Source of the DNA: an uncultured beta proteobacterium
GTDB lineage: Bacteria > Pseudomonadota > Gammaproteobacteria > Burkholderiales > Burkholderiaceae_B
Assembly: GCA_903894155.1 (NCBI GenBank)
Contig: CAITPF010000202.1
Location: 1-62,922, forward strand
Direction of reading: 5' to 3'
Length of the DNA stretch: 62,922 bases
Shown here one piece after another: positions 27,401-35,664 of the stretch (the first letter of the stretch is position 1; the number at the start of each line of letters is the position of its first letter). The position numbers and the translations under genes were made by a program. The notes under the pieces were generated by a model. It did not search any database, was not told where the DNA came from, and saw only the letters and a list, made by a program, of their open reading frames with translations.

Positions 27401-27410
27401 GACGTGCTCC

Positions 27411-28226
27411 TTACGCGGCAGCCAGCGCGGGGTTGCCTTGCTTGCGGTAGAGGAAGTCGAGCACGGCCGTGCGGTATCCCTGATAGACCGGATCGTTGGC
27501 AAGCGCCACCCGATCGCGCGGCCGCTCCAGGGTCACTTCCAGAATTTCGCCGATGCGCGCGGCGGGCCCGTTGGTCATCATGACGATTCGGTCGGACAGC
27601 AGCACGGCCTCATCGACGTCGTGCGTCACCATGATCGCGGTGCTGTGCTTGGCGGCCATGATCTTCATCAGTTCGTCCTGCAGGTTCGCCCGCGTCAGCG
27701 CATCGAGCGCGCCAAAGGGTTCGTCGAGTAGCAGGACCTGGGGCTCCATGGCGAGCGCACGCGCGATGCCGACGCGCTGCTTCATCCCACCCGAAACTTC
27801 GTGTGGCATTTTGTGTTGCGCGTGGCTTAAGCCCACAAGCTCCATCGCAGCGTTGGTGCGCTCGACCAGTTGCTGGCGATTTTCGGTCGACGCAAAGACG
27901 CGCTCCACGCCCAGGTAGACGTTGTCAAAGCAAGAGAGCCACGGCAGCAGCGAGTGATTCTGGAAGACAACCGCGCGTGACGGGCCGGGGCCGGCGATTT
28001 CGCGGCCGGCGCAAATCAGTTGCCCTTCGGTCGGCATGGTCAGGCCGGCGATGAGGTTGAGCAGGGTGGATTTGCCGCAGCCCGAGTGACCGATCAGCGT
28101 GACGAACTCGCCCTTGCCCACGACAAGGTCGATGTTGCGCAGGGCGACAAAGGGGCCGGCCTTGGTCTTGAAGGTCTGGCTGACGTTTTCGATGAGCAGG
28201 TAGCGGCTTTGGGCAAGGGAGTTCAT
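27411..28226 (-). CDS. nrtD: nitrate/nitrite ABC transporter ATP-binding protein
   Basis: This encodes 271 residues. Walker A is GHSGCGKSTLLN, the signature is VSGGMKQRVGIARAL, and Walker B is VLLLDEPFGALDALTRANLQ. MVTHDVDEAVLLSDRI is the switch region. It energises uptake of nitrate through the permease encoded just upstream. It lacks the extra C-terminal receptor domain of cyanobacterial NrtC and so corresponds to NrtD, as in Klebsiella NasD. It is followed 10 bp later by nirB in the same operon. Confidence 0.93.
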   Translation of the reverse strand: MNSLAQSRYLLIENVSQTFKTKAGPFVALRNIDLVVGKGEFVTLIGHSGCGKSTLLNLIAGLTMPTEGQLICAGREIAGPGPSRAVVFQNHSLLPWLSCFDNVYLGVERVFASTENRQQLVERTNAAMELVGLSHAQHKMPHEVSGGMKQRVGIARALAMEPQVLLLDEPFGALDALTRANLQDELMKIMAAKHSTAIMVTHDVDEAVLLSDRIVMMTNGPAARIGEILEVTLERPRDRVALANDPVYQGYRTAVLDFLYRKQGNPALAAA

Positions 28227-28244
28227 GATGGCTGCCTTCTCTTG

Positions 28245-29126
28245 TCAGGCGTAGGTGAAGCGGCGGGCGATGGCCAGCATCAGGTGCTCGAGCACCAGGC
28301 CGACGATGCCGATGACGAAAATCGCGATGATGATGTTCTGGACGTTGAGGTTGTTCCATTCATCCCAGAGCCAGAAACCAATCCCGACGCCGCCGGTGAG
28401 CATTTCGGCCGCGACGATCACCAGCCATGCGGTCCCGATCGACAGGCGCACGCCGGTCATCATGTAGGGCAGGGTCGCCGGCAGCAGGATCTTGGTGAAG
28501 ACCTTCCATTCGGACAGGTTCAGCACCCGCGCGATATTGAGGTAATCCTGGGGGATCTTGCTCACGCCCACGGCGGTGTTGATCACCATGGGCCAGATCG
28601 AGCAGATGAAGATGCACCAGATCGCCGCGGGGTTGGCCGCCTTGAACAGCAGCAGGCCGATCGGCAGCCAGGCGAGCGGGGAGACCGGACGCAGCAGACT
28701 GATGATCGGCGAGGTCATTGCGTTGACGAGCCGGAAACGCCCGATCAGGAATCCTGCCGGGATCCCCACGATCGCGGCCAGGCCGAATCCGAGCGCGACG
28801 CGACGCAACGACGAAAGGATGTTCCAGCCGATCCCCTGGTCGTTCGGGCCTTTCGAGTAAAACGGATCCGAGAAGAGTTCGATCGCGGCGTGCAGGGTGA
28901 AGGCCGGCGACGGTATTTCGGCAATCGCCAGGTGGATGGCCTGCCAGACCAACACGAACACGGCAAATCCGGTGAGCCCGAGCAACACGGGAAGCACCGG
29001 ATCCATGAGCCGCACAATCGCGTCGCGCAGGGCCAGTCGCCGCCGCTCACGCTCGCGCAGCGCCTCGGCTTCGTCGGGGCCTTCCGACAGAAGCGTGGAA
29101 ATGACGGCAGTGTTGGCTTGGCTCAT
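28245..29126 (-). CDS. nrtB: nitrate ABC transporter permease
   Basis: This encodes 293 residues from the ATG at 29126, just after the nrtA stop; an upstream in-frame extension would lie inside nrtA. It has about six membrane helices, beginning with VLPVLLGLTGFAVFVLVWQAI. The BPD_transp_1 domain has the EAA-type loop near LNLSEWKVFTKILLPATLPYMMTG. It belongs to the NrtB/SsuC/TauC permeases and forms a homodimer in the inner membrane with NrtD. Confidence 0.92.
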   Translation of the reverse strand: MSQANTAVISTLLSEGPDEAEALRERERRRLALRDAIVRLMDPVLPVLLGLTGFAVFVLVWQAIHLAIAEIPSPAFTLHAAIELFSDPFYSKGPNDQGIGWNILSSLRRVALGFGLAAIVGIPAGFLIGRFRLVNAMTSPIISLLRPVSPLAWLPIGLLLFKAANPAAIWCIFICSIWPMVINTAVGVSKIPQDYLNIARVLNLSEWKVFTKILLPATLPYMMTGVRLSIGTAWLVIVAAEMLTGGVGIGFWLWDEWNNLNVQNIIIAIFVIGIVGLVLEHLMLAIARRFTYA

Positions 29127-29130
29127 CGTC

Positions 29131-30405
29131 TTATCCCCGGATCGCGAAGCTGTCAGCGTATTTGGCAGGGTCCTTGCCATCCCAGACCACGCCGTCCATG
29201 AAGGTCGCACTGCGCATGTCGGAGGCCGGGAGCTTGACCCCGGCCGCCTGGGCCGCCTGCGTATAAATGTCGATGCGGTTGACCTTCTTCGCTACGGCGA
29301 GGTAATCGGGGTGCTCTTTCAGCAGGCCCCAGCGCTTGTGCTGGGTCATGAACCACATGCCGTCGCTCAGGTACGGGTAGGTGGCCTCGCCATCCCTGAA
29401 GAACGCCATCGAGTTCGGATCCTTCCAGGATTTGCCCAGGCCGTCGGAATACTGCCCCAGCATGCGGCCGAGGATGACATCGACTTCGGTGTTCACGTAG
29501 GACTTGGCGGCGATCGTTTCGGCCGTCTTCTTGCGGTTCTCGTCCGAGGCGTCGATCCATTTCGAGGCGTCCAGGATCGCGGCTGTCATTGCACGGGAAG
29601 CATTCGGGTACTTGGCCACGAAGTCCGCAGTGGTGCCCAGCACTTTCTCGGGATGATCCTTCCAGATGGCCTGGGTGGTCGTCGCCGTGAAGCCGATCTT
29701 GTCGGCAATGGCCCGGGCGTTCCAGGGCTCGCCCACGCAGTAGCCGTCCATGTTGCCCACGCGCATGTTGGCGACCATCTGTGGCGGGGGGACGGTGATG
29801 ACCTTGGCGTCTTTCATCGGGTTGATGCCGTTGGCGGCCAGCCAGTAGTAAATCCACATGGCGTGCGTGCCGGTCGGAAAGGTTTGCGCAAAGGTGTATT
29901 CGCGCTTTTCGCGGTCCATCAGCGCCTTGAGCGTGGCGCCGTCCCTGACGCCCTTTTCCGCCAATTTCTGGGATAGGGTGATTGCCTGGCCGTTGTTGTT
30001 CAGCGTCATCAGGATTGACATATCCTTGCGCGAGCCGCCGATGCCGAGTTGCACGCCGTAGATCAGGCCGTAGAGGACGTGCGCGGCGTCCAGCTCGCCG
30101 TTGATCAGCTTGTCGCGCACGCCAGGCCAGGAGGCCTCCTTGGAGGGCGTGATCGTGATCCCGTATTTTTTGTCAAAGCCCATGACCGACGCCATCACGA
30201 CGGACGCGCAATCGGTCAGCGGGATGAAGCCGATCTTCAACTCGGTTTTCTCGGGGGCGTCGCTGCCGGCCGCCCAGGCGCCGGCGCGCACCAGGGGATC
30301 GACCAGCGACATGAGGCTGACGGCACCAGCGGCTTGCGCGCCGCGCACGATAGCGGCCCGTCGTGAAGCGTTGAAGGTGGTGGACTTCGATGCGTTGCGC
30401 GTCAT
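29131..30405 (-). CDS. nrtA: nitrate ABC transporter substrate-binding protein
   Basis: This encodes 424 residues from the ATG at 30405, with CAGGAG upstream. The N-terminus has a twin-arginine-like signal (NASRRAAIVRGAQAAGAVSLM). The mature protein matches NrtA/CmpA: ELKIGFIPLTDCASVVMASVMG, WPGVRDKLINGELDAAHVLYG, FAQTFPTGTHAMWIYYWLAANGI and NMDGYCVGEPWNARAI. It is the first gene of the operon nrtA-nrtB-nrtD-nirB-nirD-nasA-ybiB. Its leader carries an attenuator-like hairpin pair and a sigma-54 promoter. Confidence 0.93.
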   Translation of the reverse strand: MTRNASKSTTFNASRRAAIVRGAQAAGAVSLMSLVDPLVRAGAWAAGSDAPEKTELKIGFIPLTDCASVVMASVMGFDKKYGITITPSKEASWPGVRDKLINGELDAAHVLYGLIYGVQLGIGGSRKDMSILMTLNNNGQAITLSQKLAEKGVRDGATLKALMDREKREYTFAQTFPTGTHAMWIYYWLAANGINPMKDAKVITVPPPQMVANMRVGNMDGYCVGEPWNARAIADKIGFTATTTQAIWKDHPEKVLGTTADFVAKYPNASRAMTAAILDASKWIDASDENRKKTAETIAAKSYVNTEVDVILGRMLGQYSDGLGKSWKDPNSMAFFRDGEATYPYLSDGMWFMTQHKRWGLLKEHPDYLAVAKKVNRIDIYTQAAQAAGVKLPASDMRSATFMDGVVWDGKDPAKYADSFAIRG

Positions 30406-30420
30406 AGCGGCTCCTGAAGG

Positions 30421-30477
30421 CAAAAACAAAAAGGCGTCGACCGCTGCCGGGTTGAGCCCAGAGCGGAAGACGCCTTT
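30421..30477 (-). terminator. leader terminator before nrtA (attenuator)
   Basis: On the minus strand AAAGGCGTC (30477-30469) pairs with GACGCCTTT (30438-30430), enclosing a second stem CCGCT/AGCGG. The second arm runs straight into a U-rich tract (TTTTTGTTTTTG, 30432-30421). It ends 16 bp before the nrtA start, so it would stop transcription of the whole nitrate operon unless antitermination occurs. Confidence 0.88.
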
Positions 30478-30484
30478 GTCTGTT

Positions 30485-30509
30485 GGAAACCCGGAATGTC
30501 CGGACTTCC
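30485..30509 (-). promoter_or_regulatory. leader hairpin, probable NasR (ANTAR) binding site
   Basis: The RNA on the minus strand forms a 10-bp stem with two G-U pairs: GGAAGTCCGG pairs with CCGGGTTTCC around a 5-base loop, ACATT. It begins about 4 nt after the predicted sigma-54 start site and lies 7 bp before the terminator stem. This is the position of the 1:2 hairpin bound by NasR in the Klebsiella nasF leader. The loop is one base short of the hexaloop typical of ANTAR targets, as counted by eye. Confidence 0.65.
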
Positions 30510-30523
30510 CATGTCCTTCTTCA

Positions 30524-30539
30524 AGCAAATGTCGTGCCA
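30524..30539 (-). promoter_or_regulatory. sigma-54 promoter of the nitrate operon
   Basis: The minus strand reads TGGCACG-N4-TTGCT, a complete -24/-12 element. The predicted start of transcription is near 30513, about 108 nt before the nrtA ATG, so the transcript contains both leader hairpins. Confidence 0.88.
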
Positions 30540-30598
30540 GCCGTGGGCACGGCCAAAATCAGGGAAATATCCGCCGCCAGGGGTCGATGCGGGCCAAA

Positions 30599-30650
30599 GG
30601 TGCACTCTGCCTGTGCGCAGCGCACGCCCCAATCCCAAAAATGGTGCACC
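30599..30650. promoter_or_regulatory. possible NtrC enhancer half-sites
   Basis: TGCACC, the NtrC half-site core, occurs on the minus strand at 30604-30599 and again within GGTGCACC at 30643-30650. They lie about 90 and 135 bp upstream of the predicted start, a normal enhancer distance. Neither is a full dyad, so they may be weak. Confidence 0.45.
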
Positions 30651-30653
30651 GCA

Positions 30654-31847
30654 CTAGGGCGCGGTATCCAGGCGGGAAACGACTTGCCGGGCGACTGCGG
30701 TGATCTTTTGGCTGGTTTCCATCGAAACGCGTTGCAGGTGCCGGTAGGCCTGAGGGTCGGTCATTTGCTCCCGGTTCATCAGCAGCGCCTTGGCGCGATC
30801 GATCAGGTGCCGCTCGCCCAGGATCTGGTGCAGGGCGCGCAGCTCGGCTTCCACGGCGACGAGGCGGCACGACTGCGATGCCACCAGTTCAAGGGAGGGT
30901 TGCGCGGCATCGCCGGCGCGCGCAGCCTGGTCCGGGGCCGCCCCGGGCTCCCGGCAGGCCGCTGTCAGGGCTTCGCCCAGCCGGGTTTCCAGTGTATGCA
31001 AGTGGTCGATATAGGCCGTGGCCTGGTCGAACCAGAGCAGGACAGGCGGGTTCGCCAGCGGTGAGCCATCGGTCGGAGCGTGCTGGGCCAGCGCGCGCAA
31101 GCGATCAAGCTCGGGGGCGACCGGGCCCGCGAGAAAACGCTCGTGCAGCGCGACGAGATCGGCAGGCGCCTGCCGGGCGAAGAGCTCCAGGCAGTGCGCC
31201 TGCCCATTGCGGCGATGATCCAGGGCGGCTTTCAGCGGCTCCGGGATGACGCCCGAGGCAAAGCCTGCGCACAGCAGCGCGCGCTCCTGGCCCGCGAGCT
31301 CCTTGCCCTGCATGACCAGGACCAGGGTCACGAGCACCTTCAGGATATGCGGATGATTTTCCAGTTGCGCCAGTTCGAAGACGACGAGCAACTGCGCTTC
31401 GATGATCTGCGAGAACGACACGATGGCCTGATCGCGCGTGATGCGAGCGCCGTCGACGTCGTCGCGCAGCGCATCCAGCATCTCCAGTGCCTGAAGGGCC
31501 AGCGCAACCTTGTTCAGGAAGCCGTAGCCCATGGCGTTGACGTGTGGCTGGGGCAGCAGTTGATTCAGCGACGCGAGCATGGCCGAGCGGGCCCGGTCCG
31601 ACTCCTGGCGAAATTCGGTCATCAGCTCGACGTAAAGGTGATGCTGGGCAGACAGCCGCAGGTTGGTCGAGCCGCGTTCGCGCTGGAGCGCATGAATCAG
31701 CGCCTGCTGATCCCGTACGACGGCAGTCACCGCAAGCAGCGCCAGGTTGCGCTGCTCGAGCGTGGACTTCAGCTTTGCGGACAGGTGGGACTGTATCTCG
31801 CGAAGCGCGTCGGCGTCCGTCAAAGAGGGCTGGGTGGTTTCGGGCAT
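30654..31847 (-). CDS. nasR: NIT-ANTAR nitrate/nitrite-responsive antiterminator
   Basis: This encodes 397 residues. The N-terminal NIT sensor spans about residues 45-300. ALIHALQRERGSTNLRLSAQ carries the QRERG-type motif, and NHPHILKVLVTLVLVMQGKELAGQERA matches the second half. The C-terminal ANTAR domain (about 335-392) reads GERHLIDRAKALLMNREQMTDPQAYRHLQRVS. In Klebsiella NasR, nitrate binding to NIT exposes ANTAR, which binds leader RNA and prevents termination. The gene lies directly upstream of an nrtA leader with hairpin and terminator, so the target is almost certainly that leader. It is 37 bp downstream of a GntR gene on the same strand. Confidence 0.93.
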   Translation of the reverse strand: MPETTQPSLTDADALREIQSHLSAKLKSTLEQRNLALLAVTAVVRDQQALIHALQRERGSTNLRLSAQHHLYVELMTEFRQESDRARSAMLASLNQLLPQPHVNAMGYGFLNKVALALQALEMLDALRDDVDGARITRDQAIVSFSQIIEAQLLVVFELAQLENHPHILKVLVTLVLVMQGKELAGQERALLCAGFASGVIPEPLKAALDHRRNGQAHCLELFARQAPADLVALHERFLAGPVAPELDRLRALAQHAPTDGSPLANPPVLLWFDQATAYIDHLHTLETRLGEALTAACREPGAAPDQAARAGDAAQPSLELVASQSCRLVAVEAELRALHQILGERHLIDRAKALLMNREQMTDPQAYRHLQRVSMETSQKITAVARQVVSRLDTAP

Positions 31848-31884
31848 GACTTGCCTGTCGCAAGTTTCGTGCCCACCCCGGATT

Positions 31885-32646
31885 TCAGGCCTCCACGCCT
31901 AGTCTGCGCATCGCACTCTCACGCCTGTCAGCTGCACGCGCGGTCTCGACCATGCTTTCACGAACGAAATCGATGTGTGCCCTCGCAGCCCGCGCCGCGG
32001 CGTCGCCATCGCGCGCGTGGATCGCCTCCCAGATCGCGCGGTGCTGCGCCATGATCTGCCGCCACTGGGCGGGCCTCGCATGCAGGTATTCGAGATTGCC
32101 CGACACGTGTCCGTGGATGACGCGCAGCAGGCTGGCTGTCAGGTGGCCGATCAGAACGTTGTGCGTGGCCTCGGCGATCGCCTGGTGAAACTCCACATCG
32201 CGGTCGATGTTGGCGATGAGCTCGTCGCTTTCATAAGTGTCGGTGAGCGCCGCGTATGCGGCGTCCAGGCGCTGCAGATCCGCATCGGTGGCGCGCTGAG
32301 CGGCCAACCGCGCGGCCTGGCCTTCAAGCATGTGCCGGAATTCGAGAATGTCAGCCTGCAGCGTCGGGTGTCCCTGCAGCATGTCTTCCCAGGGATCCAC
32401 GAATGTTGCTTCAAGGCGGTCGGTGACGATCGTGCCCACGCCATGGCGGGTCACCACGAGCCCCTTGAGGGCTAGTTTCTGGATCGCCTCGCGCAGGGGA
32501 GGACGCGATACGCCAAGCTCGGCTGCGAGCTCGCGCTCGGGTGGCAGACGGTCGCCCGGCTTGAGCGACCCTTCCAGGATGCGTGTTTCGAGGTTGGTCG
32601 CGATGGTGTCGGCGATGTGTTGCGCGGCGGAGCGGAATCGGGTCAT
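31885..32646 (-). CDS. FadR-subfamily GntR regulator of lactate genes (LldR-like)
   Basis: This encodes 253 residues from the ATG at 32646; the frame is open further upstream but without a ribosome site. The winged helix is at about residues 10-75 (RLPPERELAAELGVSRPPLREAIQKLALKGLV). The FCD ligand domain is at 95-220 (DILEFRHMLEGQAARLAAQ; DVEFHQAIAEATHN; HRAIWEAIHARDGDAAARAARAH) with its metal-binding Asp/His residues. It diverges from the lactate dehydrogenase and permease genes, and inverted GGTA/TACC repeats lie in the gap. A repressor relieved by lactate is the expected role. nasR follows on the same strand. Confidence 0.88.
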   Translation of the reverse strand: MTRFRSAAQHIADTIATNLETRILEGSLKPGDRLPPERELAAELGVSRPPLREAIQKLALKGLVVTRHGVGTIVTDRLEATFVDPWEDMLQGHPTLQADILEFRHMLEGQAARLAAQRATDADLQRLDAAYAALTDTYESDELIANIDRDVEFHQAIAEATHNVLIGHLTASLLRVIHGHVSGNLEYLHARPAQWRQIMAQHRAIWEAIHARDGDAAARAARAHIDFVRESMVETARAADRRESAMRRLGVEA

Positions 32647-32659
32647 CTTTGCTGCTAGA

Positions 32660-32668
32660 GGTATTACC
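32660..32668. promoter_or_regulatory. GntR-type operator half, near the regulator start
   Basis: GGTATTACC is palindromic around its central base and lies about 14 bp upstream of the GntR start. It repeats the core of the operator at 32756-32776, which suggests autoregulation. Confidence 0.5.
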
Positions 32669-32714
32669 ACCTGAGCATTATGCGATAAATTTTCAGTAAT
32701 GTGGAAATTATTTG

Positions 32715-32744
32715 TTGACATTAGTTCGCTTGGAGATCTACATT
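32715..32744 (+). promoter_or_regulatory. possible sigma-70 promoter of the lactate operon
   Basis: TTGACA at 32715-32720 and TACATT at 32739-32744 are separated by 18 bp. The predicted start near 32751 lies just before the operator at 32756. Confidence 0.5.
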
Positions 32745-32755
32745 GCGGAAAACGA

Positions 32756-32776
32756 GTGGTAATAACACCTTACCAC
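32756..32776. promoter_or_regulatory. GntR/LldR-like operator of the lactate operon
   Basis: The inverted repeat GTGGTAA-N7-TTACCAC sits immediately downstream of the predicted promoter and 23 bp before the lactate dehydrogenase start. It fits the GT...AC pattern of FadR-subfamily operators. Confidence 0.7.
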
Positions 32777-32799
32777 CATGACGACGGAGGAGACTGGAC

Positions 32800-35634
32800 A
32801 TGGGATCGCTGACCGACGCATTGTCTGGCGCGCTTGCGCCCCGGCAGGTGATTTCGGACGAGTTGCGGCGATTTGCCTACGCGACAGATGCGAGCTTTTA
32901 TCGCCTGATGCCCGAAGTCGTGGCGGTGGTCGAAAGCGAATCCGACGTGCGTGCAGTCCTGGACATCGCGCGCGCCCACGGCCGACCCGTTACGTTTCGC
33001 GCAGCCGGCACGAGCCTTTCCGGGCAGGCCGTGACCGATGGCGTGCTGGCGCTGATCGGCGAGGGGTTCTCCACGTGCGAGATCGCTGCGGATGCAGAAC
33101 ACGTCAGGCTCGGCCCCGGCGCCATCGGTGGCGAGGTGAACGCGCGCCTGGCCCCGAGCGGGCGCAAGATCGGCCCCGACCCGGCATCGATCAACGCGTG
33201 CAAAATCGGCGGCATTGCCGCCAACAATGCCTCGGGCATGTGTTGCGGCACGGCGCACAACAGCTATCACACGCTCAGGGGACTGCGCGTCATGCTCGCC
33301 GACGGGGCGATCCTGGATACCGAAGACACATCGAGCGTGTCGGATTTCCGCACGAGCCACGCCGCGCTGCTTGACGCGCTCGGCGAGATGGGCCGCGAAA
33401 CCCGCGCCGATGCGACGCTGGCCGCGCGGATCCGGCGCAAATACAAAATCAAGAACACCACGGGATACAGTCTGAACGCACTGGTCGACTTCGAAGACCC
33501 CGTGGATATCCTCGCACACCTGATGATCGGATCCGAGGGCACGCTGGGCTTTATCTCACGCATCACTTACCGCACGGTGCCCGAAGAGCGCTTCAAGGCG
33601 AGCGCTCTGGTGTTTTTCCCTGCCATCGCGCAGGCGTGCGAGGCCGCGATCCGGTTGCGGACGATCTCGGTGGCCGCGGTCGAATTGCTCGACCGCAAGG
33701 CGCTGCGCTCGGTGCAGGATCAGCCGGGACTGCCGGACTTCATCCGCACGCTCGATGAGAATGCGTCGGCGCTGCTCATCGAAGTGCGCGCGGACGACCG
33801 GGGCCAGTTAGACACCCGGATCCGCGCGGCGCTGGAGGCGCTTGCCGACATCGCCACGGTGATCGAACCCGAATTTTCCACCGATCCCAAGACGTGTGAC
33901 ATGTACTGGAAGGTGCGCAAGGGCACCTTCCCGTCGGTGGGAGCCATGCGGCGCGCCGGCACGACTGTCATCATCGAGGATGTTGCCTTTCCGATCGAGT
34001 CGCTTGCCGCCGCGACGCTCGACCTGCAGGCGCTGTTCACCACGCACGGATACGACGAGGCGATCATTTTCGGCCACGCGCTCGAAGGCAATCTCCATTT
34101 CGTCTTCACGCAGGATTTCGCCTCGCAGGCTGAAATCGAGCGCTACGCGCGGTTCATGGACGACGTCTGCCAGTTGGTTGTGCAGAAGTACGATGGATCG
34201 CTCAAGGCCGAACACGGCACCGGGCGCAACATGGCGCCCTTCGTCGAGATGGAATGGGGGCGCCAGGCGGTCGACCTGATGCGCCGGATCAAGCGGCTTT
34301 TCGATCCGGGCAATCTGCTGAATCCGGGCGTCATCCTCAACGACGATCCGCAAGCCCACCTGAAGTGCCTCAAGCCCATGCCCGCGGCGAACGAACTGAT
34401 CGACCGCTGCATCGAGTGCGGATTTTGCGAGCCGTTGTGTCCTTCCCATCTGCTGACGTTGTCGCCGCGCCAGCGCATCGCGAGCGTGCGTGAGCTGACC
34501 AGGCGCGAAGCTGCCGGGCAACCCTCGGGTTCGATGGCCGCCGATTTTGCCTATCAGGGGCTGGATACCTGCGCCGGGTGCGGCATGTGTTCGACGGCCT
34601 GCCCGGTCGGCATCAACACAGGCGATCTCACGCGCCTGCTGCGCGGTCGCGCGGCAGGCAGCGTCGAACGTGCGACAGGGCGCCTGACCGCAGCCCATTT
34701 CGGCAAGGTCGCAGCGCTCACGCGCCTGGGCGTGTCGGCGGGGCACGTGGCCGCACGGGTCGTCGGTTCTCCACTGCTGGTGAAGGCCACGCGCGGTGCC
34801 TGGAAGGCATCGATGCCGCAGGCCGGGCGGCCTCCGGTTCAGGGGCAGGCCAAGGGCGGCGATCCGGTTGTCTATTTTCCCGCGTGCGGCGGTCGAATCT
34901 TCGGCGCGAATGCCCCGGGCGAGCCTGTACTGTCGGAGGTGGTGGTCGAGTTGCTCGGGCGCGCCAGCTACGCGGCGCGGATGCCCGAGGGCGCCGACAA
35001 ACTCTGCTGCGGCCTGATGCTCGAAAGCAAGGGCCTGCAACAGGACGCGGACCGGATGGCCGCCACGCTGACCGAGGCGTTACTCGCGGCCGCCGACGAT
35101 GGCCACGGCGGCACCGTCCCTGTCATCATCGACGCGAGCTCCTGCGCATCGCGCATGAAGAAATATCTGGAGGCGCACGCGAGCGGCCTGCAAATTCTCG
35201 ACTTCCACGAGTTCGCCCACGACGCGCTGCTGCCGCGCCTGCACATCGATCGCAAGGCCAGCCCGGTCGCGCTGCATGTGAACTGCAGCGTGCGCCGCGA
35301 CGGCCTGGACGAAAAGCTGCGCGCGCTGGTTCAGTCGTGCACCGAGCACATGGTCGAGCCGGCCGGCGTGTCGTGCTGCGGGTTCGCCGGAGACCGCGGG
35401 TTCGCGGTTCCCGAACTCAACGCCCACGCGCTGCGCAAGGTGCGTGGCGCCTTGCCGCCCGACTGCCGTGAAGGCGTGTCGACCAACCGAACCTGTGAAA
35501 TCGGTCTGACAGAACAGACCGGACGACCCTATCGATCAGTGGCCTACCTGCTGGAGGAATGCAGCAGGGGATCTATCACGGACGCAGATGCAGCGCGCCC
35601 GCAGGCCAAGGCAGTGCTGCACCCACTGAAGTAA
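32800..35634 (+). CDS. FAD- and Fe-S-containing D-lactate dehydrogenase
   Basis: This encodes 944 residues with GGAGGAGA before the ATG. The N-terminal PCMH-type FAD domain (RPVTFRAAGTSLSGQAV near 60-80; KIGGIAANNASGM near 135) is followed by the FAD-linked oxidase C-terminal domain ending in KAEHGTGRNMAPFVEMEWG. Two [4Fe-4S] ferredoxin motifs follow (CIECGFCEPLCPSH; CAGCGMCSTACPVGI). The last part has two CCG domains (DKLCCGLMLESKG; VSCCGFAGDRGF). This large fusion oxidises D-lactate, or a similar 2-hydroxy acid, into the quinone pool. The adjacent LldP and LldR-like genes support lactate over glycolate. Confidence 0.9.
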   Translation: MGSLTDALSGALAPRQVISDELRRFAYATDASFYRLMPEVVAVVESESDVRAVLDIARAHGRPVTFRAAGTSLSGQAVTDGVLALIGEGFSTCEIAADAEHVRLGPGAIGGEVNARLAPSGRKIGPDPASINACKIGGIAANNASGMCCGTAHNSYHTLRGLRVMLADGAILDTEDTSSVSDFRTSHAALLDALGEMGRETRADATLAARIRRKYKIKNTTGYSLNALVDFEDPVDILAHLMIGSEGTLGFISRITYRTVPEERFKASALVFFPAIAQACEAAIRLRTISVAAVELLDRKALRSVQDQPGLPDFIRTLDENASALLIEVRADDRGQLDTRIRAALEALADIATVIEPEFSTDPKTCDMYWKVRKGTFPSVGAMRRAGTTVIIEDVAFPIESLAAATLDLQALFTTHGYDEAIIFGHALEGNLHFVFTQDFASQAEIERYARFMDDVCQLVVQKYDGSLKAEHGTGRNMAPFVEMEWGRQAVDLMRRIKRLFDPGNLLNPGVILNDDPQAHLKCLKPMPAANELIDRCIECGFCEPLCPSHLLTLSPRQRIASVRELTRREAAGQPSGSMAADFAYQGLDTCAGCGMCSTACPVGINTGDLTRLLRGRAAGSVERATGRLTAAHFGKVAALTRLGVSAGHVAARVVGSPLLVKATRGAWKASMPQAGRPPVQGQAKGGDPVVYFPACGGRIFGANAPGEPVLSEVVVELLGRASYAARMPEGADKLCCGLMLESKGLQQDADRMAATLTEALLAAADDGHGGTVPVIIDASSCASRMKKYLEAHASGLQILDFHEFAHDALLPRLHIDRKASPVALHVNCSVRRDGLDEKLRALVQSCTEHMVEPAGVSCCGFAGDRGFAVPELNAHALRKVRGALPPDCREGVSTNRTCEIGLTEQTGRPYRSVAYLLEECSRGSITDADAARPQAKAVLHPLK

Positions 35635-35664
35635 TTTTATTCACCTATGCCTCAGGAGGCTTCC

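Noticed and set aside
28020-29201. 393-codon open frame antisense to nrtD/nrtB
   Set aside because: It crosses two well-supported genes and is composed of Asp/Arg/Gln/His-rich shadow sequence.
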